A DNA stretch of 64,000 bases from Primula veris (taxonomy: Eukaryota > Streptophyta > Magnoliopsida > Ericales > Primulaceae). The DNA is taken from assembly GCA_963682055.1 (NCBI GenBank), contig OY821749.1, positions 5,072,336 to 5,136,335 on the forward strand, given 5' to 3'. Numbering within the stretch: the first letter of the stretch is position 1; each line of letters starts with the position of its first letter. Position numbers and translations under genes: made by a program. This document shows positions 37,512 through 47,918 of this stretch, piece by piece. Below the pieces are notes generated by a model. The model ran no database searches and was not told the origin of the DNA. It saw only the letters and a program-made list of their open reading frames with translations.

Positions 37512-38100
37512 TGCAAGTTTATCTTTCCCCCCTATATCATCACCGTCGTCACCAAGATGACCCATTTCCATTATAGCATTTTTAGCATTATGAATATCTT
37601 CGTTTAGCGTGTAGTTACCCCAAATCTTGTTTGAATGGAACTTTGTAAATAAATCACAAATTCAAATATCAGTTTATGTTTCCCTCCTGTATCATCACTG
37701 TCGGCACCCAGATACCCATTTCAATTGTAGCATTTTTAGCATTATGAATATCTTCATTTAAACGTGTAGTTACCCCAAATTTTGTTCGAATGGAACTTTG
37801 TAAATGAATCACAAATTCAAATGTCAGTTTATCTTCCCCCTATATCATCACTGTCGGCACCAAGATGACCCATTTCCATTGTAGCATTTTTAGCATTATG
37901 AATATCTTCGTTTAATCGTGTAGTTACCCCAAATCTTGTTTGAATGGAACTTTGTAAATAAATCACAAATTCAAATGTCAGTTTATATTTTCCCCCTATA
38001 TCATCACTGTCGGAAATAAGATGACTCAATTCCATTGTAGCATTTTTAGTATTATGAATATCTTCGTTTAGCACGTAGTTAACCCAAATCTTGTTTGAAT
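37512..38100 (-). repeat. ~155-bp tandem repeat, four copies
   Basis: A unit with TATATCATCACTGTCGGCAC, CATTTTTAGCATTATGAATA and TTGTTTGAATGGAACTTTGT recurs with ATCAT anchors at 37536, 37691, 37844 and 38000 (spacing 155, 153 and 156). On the minus strand the last units read in one frame (for example LNEDIHNAKNATMEMGHLG), but the 155-bp step breaks the frame, so coding is doubtful. The sister element at 45155-47220 has only the final part of a single unit, so the array grew in this copy. Confidence 0.85.
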
Positions 38101-38629
38101 GGAACTTGTAAATGAATTACAAATCTACTAAAGGTACAATTTTTCAGACGAAAATAAGATTACAAAAGAGAGATTAGAGAGGGATTTATTGTAAATAAAG
38201 TTCTTGACCAGCAATTTTGGATTTATCTAGTTTTCAATAACAATTGCTAGAATTCAATTGGGCAGAAAAGAGATCACAAGTTTTTAATAATAAAAGTGTA
38301 TTGAAAATGATGAAAAGGGTGGATATCAATGCATGTATATGTATATGTATATGTCGACGGTGAAGAGTTTATCTACAAATTATTTTGTGTTTATGCATAT
38401 GTAAATTTGTGTGAATTGATTAACACATATTTAATTAAATTGTTAAACTTTTTATTTATTTTATTTTATTTGCTCTATTTTGGTAGATGTTTATCATATT
38501 CAATGGGCCAAACCAAAAAAGTAGTCATTTAACCAATCTGCCCTTTTATCATGACCGATTTTTGTTTATGTTGTCATCTTTACCCGTTAATTTGGATGGA
38601 AGCGTAAAAAAATGATGAAAAATGGTAGT

Positions 38630-39624
38630 AACTTTTAAGTAGACTCGGTATATTACATAGAATTTTTTATGTGGTGTGACAAACCAATCATATGTATACA
38701 TATATTATTTATACATATCAATAGAATAGAAATGAAACATCGTATTAAAATCATCACTCACATATTACCACTACTTCTCTCTCCTCCCTATATTTTTGAA
38801 AAAAAACCTTCTTCCTATTTTTTTTTGGAAAAGAAAACTCATCATACGTGATCAAATTCTTTAATCTAAATTATCAAGATTCACTTTCTTTTTTAATACA
38901 TAATAATAATTTAAGTTTTATTAAATAATGTAATCAAAAACTTGTGAGAAATAAAATATAAGAATTAAAAAAAAACTTAAACAAAAATTGTGTAATTATA
39001 ATTTCAAAAACTAAAACTAAATTTACAACTCAATAAAATATCAAATATAATATTATAAAACTCTAGTTATAATACTATTCTAAATTTAAATATTAATTAA
39101 AAAATTAATGATTTTAATATATTAGATTTTACGGAACATTACAACACAATAAAAACTCAAATATAATATTACAGAACCCAAGTTGAGACTACCCTAAAGT
39201 TGAATATTAATTAAAATTTAAAATTTTTTTGATGATTTTAATATATTTTATTTATCGGAAGATAATATTAATTAAATAAATTATATTTAATGCATCATAT
39301 GTTACAAGATATAATACAATTAATATTTTATTTTTATAATATCATGATATATAAAATATATCATGTCATAATTAATGTCTAACATGTAGATTTTTACTCA
39401 TACTAATATTAATATTTGAAAGACAAAATTGATAAAGTATATCATGTATATGAGATGATAATTACGTAAGTTAGTTGCTTGAAAAACTTGCTCATTTATG
39501 TTTTTTTGGTATACTTTTGAATTTTAAGTTACTTAGTACATTTTTTCCACATGTCATCTAATGATTGTTTTGCCACACCACATAAAAAATATTATGTGCT
39601 AGGGCAGGTCTAACTCAAAGTTAC
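38630..39624. mobile_element. TIR element (~1 kb) nested in R1
   Basis: The left arm (AACTTTTAAGTAGACTCGG.., then ATTTTTTATGTGGTGTGACA) is matched on the other strand by the right arm (AACTTTGAGTTAGACCTG.., then ATTTTTTATGTGGTGTGGCA), giving TIRs of about 60 bp. The paralogous locus near 47245-47270 reads straight through at this point, confirming an insertion. GGTAGT and CGTAGT border the two ends and may be part of a target duplication. The AT-rich interior encodes nothing. Confidence 0.7.
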
Positions 39625-39715
39625 TCGTAGTTTAGGTATGTAAAAAGATAAGTTGGTAGTTTGGGTACAAAATCTATATAGTTAATTTGGCGTATAAAAC
39701 TGAAAAAACCTATAA

Positions 39716-39927
39716 TTTGGGAAAGTAAAAACTAAATATACAAACTAATAAAAAATCAAATAAAAATAACTGGCCAAAACTTAATATTAATTAAGATAAA
39801 ATTTACTTATAATTGATTTTTTTATTTTTTAATTACTTAAAATACAAATTATAATATGGTAAATTAAAAATAATTATCCAACCCAATAAAACCAAATAAA
39901 AATATAGAATTGTAGTTGAGACGTAAA

Positions 39928-39970
<43 letters not shown>

Positions 39971-41156
39971 ACATATTGTATTACTAATATACATGTGTGT
40001 ATATATATACACATATATACATCATACTATTATAATAAGTAACCCAATATTTTTCACACTGTCAAATTTTGCCATTTTTTTTCTTTAAAAATACCTCTAT
40101 ACTATTTTACTATTTACCATATAACTATACTTTTATTCATAATAGAAAATAACACTATTTATCCATATGTAACCACCCAAAATTATTTTAAATACTCTCA
40201 TCTTATATTATATATATTTTTTAATTTGCACATATTTGTATCATCATTACACTTATATTTTTATTATTTTTATATCACTACGTGTCACACACGCAACGCG
40301 TGGAGCACGATTAATATTATATATATACACACGCACACACTAATACTAAAGGTATTGTTGACATTACAACATCATTATTACTATAATTTTATGTATTTAA
40401 TTTTTACAATTTTCAATACTATTAATTATTGAATAATTGTGGTAGTTAACTTTTAAGTCTATTTATTTAATTATATAACCACATATAACCACATTTATCT
40501 AGTGTCTAGGGCACTAGTTATTATGATCATTATCCAATTACGAATAATCATATTTATGCAATTCGTGCACAACCCGTGCTTTTCATGTGATATGAATTTT
40601 ATGATTTTTGTTAGATAAATAATCATACACTTCTTCGTATCACTCTCACGTATTGTTCACAAAATTATGCCGAAGTCAACTGTTTAGCATTATCACTAAT
40701 TAAATGGGGAGAGCAAAATTAATAAAGAATAATCAACTTTAACCTGATAACTACCCTTGGTTAGTGCCGGAATTAACAGAGGGCTAAAGAGGGGCCATGA
40801 CCACCCAAGAAAAAAATTTGTTAAACCGCAATTAACTGACATAAATAATCTACATTTTGTAGCTAACCACATAAATTGTGGGTGTATTTTTATCCTACCT
40901 AATTGAAAATTAAATTAGTTTGATTAGAAGAAGAATTAACGTTTATTTGGATTTGTAATTATTTTATAACATCAAAAAATTAACGGATGAACTTCTAGAG
41001 TAGTATAATACAAATAAACCAAGATAATTAAATGACATAAGATATATCAATATTCAACATGCGATCATTAAAATAGTTAAGGTGTACAACATGAAATTCA
41101 TCATCCAATTAACAATTTATGAGGAATAAAAATATCCTTAATTTATTACTGATGAA
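39716..41156. other. AT-rich stretch with Helitron-like copy
   Basis: It contains a TA microsatellite (39933-39964), a Helitron-like element (40022-40315) and the right-hand flank of the RING pseudogene duplication (from about 40885). Near 40760-40800, TAGTGCCGGAATT followed by GAGGGGCCATGACCACCC resembles one end of the hAT family seen at 42534, but a second end is not evident. Confidence 0.5.
40022..40315 (+). mobile_element. Helitron-like element, copy 1
   Basis: It starts TCATACTATTATAATAAG and ends with a hairpin (CACGC AAC GCGTG) followed by GAGCACGATTAATATT. It aligns over its length with 43242-43549: both contain CAAATTTT(G/A)CCA, AAATACC(C/T), then TTTGTATCATCATTACACTT-like text and the terminal hairpin. 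The terminal CTAG has decayed to ATAT here. Confidence 0.6.
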
Positions 41157-41540
41157 CTAGAGTGTTACACTATAATTGTATCTGCAAACTGGGCAGATAG
41201 CGTGGTGTGTATGTAACCAAGTTAGAGCGCACTTTGCATGGAAGCAAATATCGTAGGCTCCCTCATCTGGAGGGAACCTACCAATGGGAAACGACTCTAT
41301 TTGAGTAACATTCAATCTAGGGAGTCGTCTCCTCCACCTTTCATAAATATATAAAGCTAAAACGATGAATATAACAAAATCTACCGATGGACCAATTATC
41401 GTAAACATTGTCTCTAGCTTTGATAGATGATGATGACCTTCTTCGGGTGTCTTGGCTTTCAATGGATTGATGCTATTCATCGTTCCATTGGGAGTACTTT
41501 CCGCTAGGCCGGCACAAAAAGTAAGGAAATAGAAGGCCGT
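41157..41540 (-). pseudogene. ATL-type RING-H2 ubiquitin ligase pseudogene A
   Basis: The frame reads a hydrophobic start (TAFYFLTFCAGLAEST), a transmembrane segment (IIGPSVDFVIFIVLALYIYE) and then the RING region. ATL proteins are membrane-anchored E3 ubiquitin ligases. Two lesions are visible against its neighbour. First, the codon aligning with the neighbour's ATG is ACG (41538-41540). Second, the RING-H2 domain has lost about 19 residues between YDIC and FHAKCALTWL, removing metal-binding Cys/His residues. The final CPVCRY is intact. An internal ATG at 41480 could start a 107-aa protein, but the RING would still not fold. Tandem duplicate of 42040-42461. Confidence 0.8.
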
Positions 41541-42039
41541 AAATACTTGATTGTAAAATAAATAAATAAAACAAACATTAGTCTGGCACTAGATTTAGTT
41601 TTGTGTTAATACCAATTACTTTTAGCTGAAGAATATTTCCCCCTTTTAAATAAGAATATTTCATTTATATATATCCGTAACTTTAATATACATAGTATAT
41701 TTTCTGCTTAATTTTTTCACATTTTACTCTGTGCTTTTAGTTGAACTAATTTTTATCCTACCTAATTAAAAACTGAATCAGTTTGATTGACAGAAGATGA
41801 AGAAACGTTTAGGTGGATTTGTAATGATTCATTAGACTGAAAAGTTGACCGATGAACTTCTATAGTAGTATAATACAAATAAACCAAGATAATTATATGG
41901 CACAAGATCTATCAATATTCAATATGAGATCATCCAAATAGCTAAGGTGTACAACATGACATTCATTGTCTAACTTACAATAATATGAACAATAGAAATA
42001 TCATTACTTTTATTACAAATATACAAGACTGTTACCCTC

Positions 42040-42461
42040 TTAAATGTGTCTGTAAATTAGACAGATAGCGTGGTGTCCGTGTAACCAAGTTAAAGCGCAA
42101 TCTACATGGAATACATGCCCACATAGGGGCAGTACACGTAGATCATCACGCTCAACGAAATCCTCTAGGAAAATATCACAACTAGAGATCCCGTAACTTA
42201 CGGTTCCTTCCTCTGGAGGGAACCTAATAATTACAAATGACTCAACTTGACTAATACTTAACCTAGTGATCAGTCGTTTCCTCCATCGTAAATGTATAAA
42301 ACTATACAAAGGAATATAAAAATACCTCGTAATGCACCTAGTACTATGAGCGTTGTCTCTAACCGTGATAAAGCTTTAGGGTTATGGCTTCCCGAAGTGC
42401 TATTCTCTGATCTATTGAGAGTGTTTCCCGCAACCTCAACATAAGTAAGTAAAACGACCAT
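42040..42461 (-). pseudogene. ATL-type RING-H2 ubiquitin ligase pseudogene B
   Basis: This copy keeps the start ATG (42459-42461), a transmembrane segment (LETTLIVLGALRGIFIFLCI) and most of the RING-H2 (LPLCGHVFHVDCALTWLHGH), but the frame shifts near 42290, just after VLYIY, so the RING lies in a different frame (42040-42309). In the RING the second Cys is Phe (CDIF) and the last Cys is Tyr (ICLIYR), so zinc binding would fail even if the frame were whole. Homology to copy A continues into both flanks (41745-42470 against 40885-41560, offset about 860 bp), showing a tandem segmental duplication. Confidence 0.8.
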
Positions 42462-42533
42462 GAAAACTTAATTGTAAAAGAAATAAATAATTGAACATGC
42501 TTGAGAATTCGATTTAAATCTTGAGCTTGCAAC

Positions 42534-42993
42534 CAGCGGGTGGACCCAAGGGGTGGCTGGGGGTGGCCACGGCCACCCCCGACGACCCTCGGTGGCGATT
42601 TTCAATTTATTTTTTATTTTTTATATGTGTAATTTAAAATTTTCTAAGATATATATATTGATGGTATCCTCCTAATTAAACAAAATAGTTGTTGGTGTAG
42701 TGATAAAATTGGGTTTAAGGTAGTGGAATGTTAGAAGTTCAAATCATATTTTTTTTTTTACCTTTAAATTACCAAATTTCGTAAATGACCATTCTATTTT
42801 CCCAAACAAATATTACTAAAAAAAATATTTTATTATCCAATACTCTTTGTGTTAACTTCATATTTATTTTATTCTATGTTAAACACAGAAAAAATTATTT
42901 ATTTTTGCATTATATCTTATTTATTTTATCCTCTATTCGATATATTTTTTACACCACGCCCCTCCCAAAAACATCATGGTTCCGCCCCCCTTC
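42534..42993. mobile_element. hAT-type MITE with perfect 8-bp TSD
   Basis: Perfect direct repeats CTTGCAAC (42526-42533 and 42994-43001) flank a 460-bp element whose ends are CAGCGGGTGGACCCA and, reversed, GAAGGGGGGCGGAACCA. An 8-bp target duplication is diagnostic of hAT transposition. A tRNA-like module (A box near 42692-42711, B box near 42733-42745, then a T-run) lies inside. Elements at 47919-48819 and 52331-53346 have related ends. Confidence 0.8.
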
Positions 42994-43081
42994 CTTGCAA
43001 CTGTGTTAATCAATTATGATTTGCTTCTAGTTTAATGATATTTCACAAATACACTGTATACCTTTTGGTATAATGAAAGAC

Positions 43082-43084
<3 letters not shown>

Positions 43085-43170
<86 letters not shown>

Positions 43171-43187
43171 GTATGTATATATATATG

Positions 43188-43236
<49 letters not shown>

Positions 43237-43241
43237 CTATA
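43085..43241. repeat. (TA)n microsatellite
   Basis: An almost pure TA/TG-TA repeat of about 155 bp. It generates Tyr-Ile repeat open frames on both strands that are not genes. A Helitron-like element is inserted at its right edge. Confidence 0.95.
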
Positions 43242-43549
43242 TCTATACTATTATAATAAGCCAACCCAAGATTTTTTGAGGCTGCCAAATTTTACCACTT
43301 TTTTCCAAAAATACCCTTACATTTTTTTATTAATTACCACAATACCATATTCTCATAAAAAATAGAGAAAAAGTAATAACTAATAACACTTTTTATCCCT
43401 ATTTAAACTCTTAAAATTCTTTTTAGTCTTTTCATCTTATACTTTTATCTTTTTTTTATTCTCCAAATATTTGTATCATAACTACACTTATTTTCTAAAT
43501 TTTATCGTATTACGCGTCTCACACGCAAAGCGTGTGGCACGATTACTAG
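43242..43549 (+). mobile_element. Non-autonomous Helitron, copy 2 (best preserved)
   Basis: It begins TCTATACTATTATAATAAG after A (43241) and ends with a hairpin (CACACGC AAA GCGTGTG) and GCACGATTACTAG before T (43550). The 5' TC, 3' hairpin, CTAG end and insertion between A and T are all standard Helitron features. It is 308 bp long, codes for nothing and sits in a TA microsatellite, the expected A/T target. Confidence 0.8.
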
Positions 43550-43879
43550 TATATATATATATGGAGAAGATATATACACAAATAAAAAAACACGCTATGT
43601 TACATTCTAATCTTAACCATTCATAATAATATGTTGTTAATGGTTAGGATCAATTCATTTAATTCAATAACATAAACACAATCTCTTTCTTTCCATTCAA
43701 TAACATAATCTCAACCATTCATATTACTCAAATGAAATGTGCGAATTGGGTGCAAATTGCGTGATAAATACTAGTAGTTAAAATAGCAACAAAATCATAA
43801 ACTTAATAACCAAGCATGAAATTCTTAATAATCACAAAATGTGTTTTATAATCAAAATACCCAAATAGGCCACATGTTA

Positions 43880-44174
43880 TGTTCATATTGTGCCCACGCG
43901 TTGCATATGCGACGCGTAATGCGATAAAAATATAAAAAATATAAGTGTGCTGGTGATACACATATGTGAAAAAGAAAAGAAAAATAGAATATAATAAGGG
44001 AAGACTTAAAAAAAATTGGGTGGTTAAATATTGAGAAAGATTGTCATTTTCTAATTTTTATGAAAGTGTGATTATATGCTAATTAGTAAAAGAGTGTAAG
44101 GATAGTTTTTGAAAAAAAATGATCAAAATTTGGCAGTATCAAAAATATTGGATTGAGTTATTATAATAGTATGA
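43880..44174 (-). mobile_element. Helitron-like element, copy 3
   Basis: On the minus strand it begins TCATACTATTATAATAAC (from 44174) and ends with the hairpin ACGCGT..ACGCGT near 43895-43925. Internal text matches copies 1 and 2. The terminal CTAG is degraded. A TA repeat lies beside it at 44173-44196. A further weak 3'-end-like sequence (CACGTGTTGCACATG..CACGATTAG) lies near 44300-44325. Confidence 0.6.
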
Positions 44175-44751
44175 TATATATATATATATATATATAAACA
44201 AGACCCATATTTCTATTTGCATCGTGAAAAAGTGCAATATGCCAATATGCATTAATTAGATATATTCATTTGAACTGTTTTTATATCTGTTTGTCGTATC
44301 ACGTGTTGCACATGCAGTCACGATTAGTGTAAGTTCAAATAAATACCACTTATATCTGTGTGAAATTAATAACTATTTATAACAACATAACAAAAGAATA
44401 CCAATTTTAATTTATTAAGAAAAAACAAACATATAACTAGACAATTTGAACTGAGCTTGCCACTAAATCTAATTGCCAAATCGTTTTCCTCGTATCCCTT
44501 TCAATTTGCATGCTTTATATGCTACTAACTTTTAATATATGGATAGAGGGGTTATGAAGTTTTGAAAGATTTTATTCTTGAAAGTACATACAATTACAAA
44601 CTAAATTATATGGGTAGAGGGCTTATGAAGTTCTTTCATCTTCGTATTATTGTATTATTGCTCACCTCAATTTCGCTATCATTGTCTCTCTAAATTACTC
44701 TATCCGTTGCACAATATAAGTCTAATATACTGTTTTGAACCGTTTCACAAT

Positions 44752-44944
44752 TACTATAAAAAAATACCCAAATAGCGACGGGATTAGTGACGGTATTTTT
44801 TGTTACGAACTTATTAGCGAGGGTTTTTGTGACGGCTTTGTGACAGTTTAGTCAATTTGCGATAGATTTGTGACAGCTTTTTAAATTAGCGACAGACTTG
44901 TGACAGTTTTTGACTCTCACTAAATCAAACATTATTTTGTAGTG
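44752..44944. mobile_element. CACTA-derived MITE, 3-bp TSD
   Basis: The right end reversed is CACTACAAAATAATG and the left end is TACTATAAAAAAATACCC (first base changed). Both are flanked by AAT (44749-44751 and 44945-44947), the 3-bp duplication expected for CACTA/En-Spm. The interior repeats TTAGCGACAGACTTGTGACAG-like sequence in several degenerate copies. It is non-coding, 193 bp. Confidence 0.75.
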
Positions 44945-45154
44945 AATATAATTTCATTTTCCATTAATAGAATATTATGTTATGTAATTTTACATATTAA
45001 CTTGAATAAAAGATGTGTAAAAAAGTTGAGCCAAAATTTGAAAAGTAAGTATAAAAGTAGGGTAATGATGATGTTCACTTAAATTGTAGGAGTTACGACT
45101 TATATTGTGTAACGGAGGATCCGAACAGAGCGAGTTTTTATAATAATGAAATTT

Positions 45155-47345
45155 AGATGAAATTTATTTATTTACAAAAATTCTCTCATTCAAATTGATT
45201 TATTACATGACACGTCACTATAACACCACTCAATCTCTATTAATTACAAATGTGGTCCACAGTAGTTCAAAATTAAATTTTATCGATACTTTAGTTTTAA
45301 GTTATTTCTAAAATCTCTATTAATTACAAAGGTGGTCCACAGTAGTTCAAAATTAAATTTTATCGATACTTTAGTTTTAAGTTATTTCTAATTTGGTCGT
45401 ATAGCAAAAATGCAAAACGATTAAAAAAATAAAAAAGGTAATTTAATCATACAATTGTAGTTATTTCTAAAATGTTACTCCCTCCGTTCCCATTTAATTG
45501 TGCACTATGAAACTACGTGTAATTTTGACCGGTTTATAACTTGTATCAAAATTGTCGAAATAATTTTTTTTGAAGTATAATCATAAAATTTAACATTTGA
45601 ACTATATGGTCAACTTTTAAAAATTTTCATTCCGACAATTTTGTTACAAGTTCTTGGTCGGTAAAAATTACACGTATTTTTCGTAATAGACAATTAAATA
45701 TAAACGGATGGAGTCTTTAACAAAATTTCTCCAAAATCCCCAAAACAGTATTCGTCAAAATCCCACTGTGTAACCAACTTCTTCACAATCCTTAATTCAT
45801 TAGTTACCCCAAATCTCGTTTGATTATAACTTTGTAAATGAATCACAAATCCTAAAGTGTTTATATCACAAATTTACTAAAGGTACACTTTTTTCAGACG
45901 AAAATAAGATTAAGATAGAGAGATTAGAGAGGGCTTTGCTGTAAATAAAGTTCTTGACGAGCGATTTTGGTTTATCTAGAAGATACGTGTTAGAGGAGAG
46001 AGAAACAGGTTATTTATGGTCTCTCATATTGAATACTGGTAAAAGTTACCCACGTTGATACGTGTAATGACATAAATCTCGTAATCTATTTTATTTTTAA
46101 CATAATATTCAGATTTGATATCATTTATTATAGTTATGGAAGTTAAAACGAATTATTAATTAATTTATGGTGCATCCGTAATTAAGAAAATATAATGAGG
46201 ACAAATAGTTAATTAATTAGATTATACATATTTGTAATTATTAAAATAGAGTGAGAGTATTTTTGGTAAAATTGGGCAGATTCAACTTTTTTTTGTTTGG
46301 TTATATTAATAGTATGATATGATATTGTAATTAAGATTGAATTGCAAAAATATTGAATTGCCAAAAACTTAAATATGGCTATTAGTTGCCATAATTCAAT
46401 TGGCAGAAAAGATATACAGTAGAACCTCTACAAGCGTACTCTCGTAACTTGGAAAAAATATTACTATATAGAGATTATTTTTAAATGCAGGTTTATATAT
46501 AAAAAATATAAATTTTGTATAATACAATATACAAATATACATTGTTTCGCTAACTAAAATAAATATTTAAGAGACAAGTACACATATATTTTTTTTAACG
46601 AGTTAAACACATGATGACATGAATTCAAGAAGATGAAAAATCATGATATAATAAACTCATAAATTTTATTTTTTTTAATTAAGTACATAATTATTTAGAA
46701 AATCGAGTATATGTATCTGGAAAAGTGGAAATTCATCTAAATTTTATTTAATTATTTCTTTACATGTATAAACATTATGTGTAATGGAGCATAGAAAACC
46801 GTCTTAAGAATTACATATATATAATTTTACAAATTTATGTTATTTAACACTATATAGAGATACATTTTCTTAAAGCGGAATCTTAAAAATATATGAAATA
46901 TTATAATGTGCAGGTTATTCCTATTAATAATTGTGACGAGTTGGGATCGAAATTTTTTATTTCTATATAGAGTTTATTTTTAAATAGTGTATTTTTATAT
47001 AGGTTGTACTGTAAAAGGTTTTCAGTAGTAAAAGTGAGCTAAAAATGATGAAAATGGTGGATACAACACATATTTAATTAAATTGTTAAACTTTTTATTT
47101 ATTTTATTTGATTTGCTCTATTTTGGTGGCTGTTTATCATAATCAATGGTCCAAACCATTGACCAATCTATCCCTCTATGATGACGGAAAAAGTTTGATG
47201 ATGTCATCTTTATCCGTTAATTTGGACGGAAGGGTGCAAAAGTGACGAAAATTGATAGTTTAGATATGTAAGAAGAGAAGTTGGTAGTTTGAGATACAAA
47301 ATTAGAGAATGTAGTTAGCTTTGTGTATAAAGCTAAAAAAAAGCT
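45155..47345. mobile_element. Truncated copy R2 of the long-TIR element
   Basis: It is collinear with R1 (36620-38629 plus 39625-39715): shared blocks include CCAAAATCCCCAAAACAGT, GACGAAAATAAGATTA and AAATTGTTAAACTTTTTATT. The right arm (47220-47345) is complete, but the left inverted arm is missing, so the copy is truncated. It contains an 80-bp internal duplication (45236-45315 repeated from 45316) and a Stowaway insertion, and lacks the fourfold array and the nested 1-kb element of R1. Confidence 0.7.
45478..45713. mobile_element. Stowaway-type MITE nested in R2
   Basis: Ends CTCCCTCCGTTCCCATTTAA and, reversed, CTCCATCCGTTTATATTTAA carry the CTCCCTCCGT signature of Stowaway (Tc1/mariner). 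TA precedes the left end. The paralogue R1 at about 36868-36876 lacks the insertion, so the site is a natural empty-site comparison. 236 bp, non-coding. Confidence 0.88.
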
Positions 47346-47918
47346 AGTTACAGTAAAATAGAATTTTTGATTATATTTTGACCCATCTTCCGCCGTCGCA
47401 GCAAGCACATCAACCACAGAGCCAACCAACCTAAACTAGCTATCAAGAGTGCTATAATGTGATCACAAACATGTATTACCCAGACGATCTACAACCTTTT
47501 CTTGATTCAAGCCTTGTCCCGTAACAATTAATATCAGCATTTGCTAAGTCATCAAGTGTCTATTAGCTTGAGTCTCCTGTAACATATCTTTTTTTTACAA
47601 GAGTACCCATCCGTATTCACAATATCAAAAATCAAGTGAAAAAGATCGTCAGCAAGTGAATATTTTTTTTTGTTACGCCACAAGATCTAATTGAAGATGG
47701 CGGTGAGCAAAACAATGAATGTAATATTTTGACTTATTCTCTTTCAAAATAAGAGATTCTAATCCATTATATTCATCTCATATTGCTAGCTACGTCATAT
47801 CATTGTCACGCAACATAAAAATACTCAAACTATGTTTAGTAAACAAGTAATCTAAAACTTTTTTTAAGAGACTTTGTCGTGGTGTTCAACTTTTTTAAGA
47901 CGCAAAAAATGTTTTAAC
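47346..47918. other. Unassigned stretch
   Basis: No gene or clear repeat is seen. The antisense 70-codon frame overlapping its left side derives from the R2 terminus. Confidence 0.4.

Larger units (their letters stand above)
36486..39715. mobile_element. Long-TIR (Mutator-like?) element R1, with nested insertion
   Basis: The left arm (AAGGTTTTTTCA.., then ATTTTGTA(T)CCCAAAC and CTCTTTTTACATAC, 36486-36590) matches the reverse complement of the right arm (39625-39715) over about 100 bp, so the element has long terminal inverted repeats. Its interior (36620-38629) is repeated at 45155-47220. It contains a tandem array (37512-38100) and is split by a second TIR element (38630-39624). No transposase frame was found. 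Long TIRs suggest the Mutator superfamily, but no target duplication was seen, so that is inference. Confidence 0.65.

Noticed and set aside
37829..38074. 81-codon minus-strand frame as a real gene
   Set aside because: It is two units of a tandem repeat; an adjacent unit shifts frame, and the sister element lacks the array.
43073..43365. Tyr-Ile repeat open frames of 67-76 codons on both strands
   Set aside because: They are translations of a TA microsatellite with no start context or domain.
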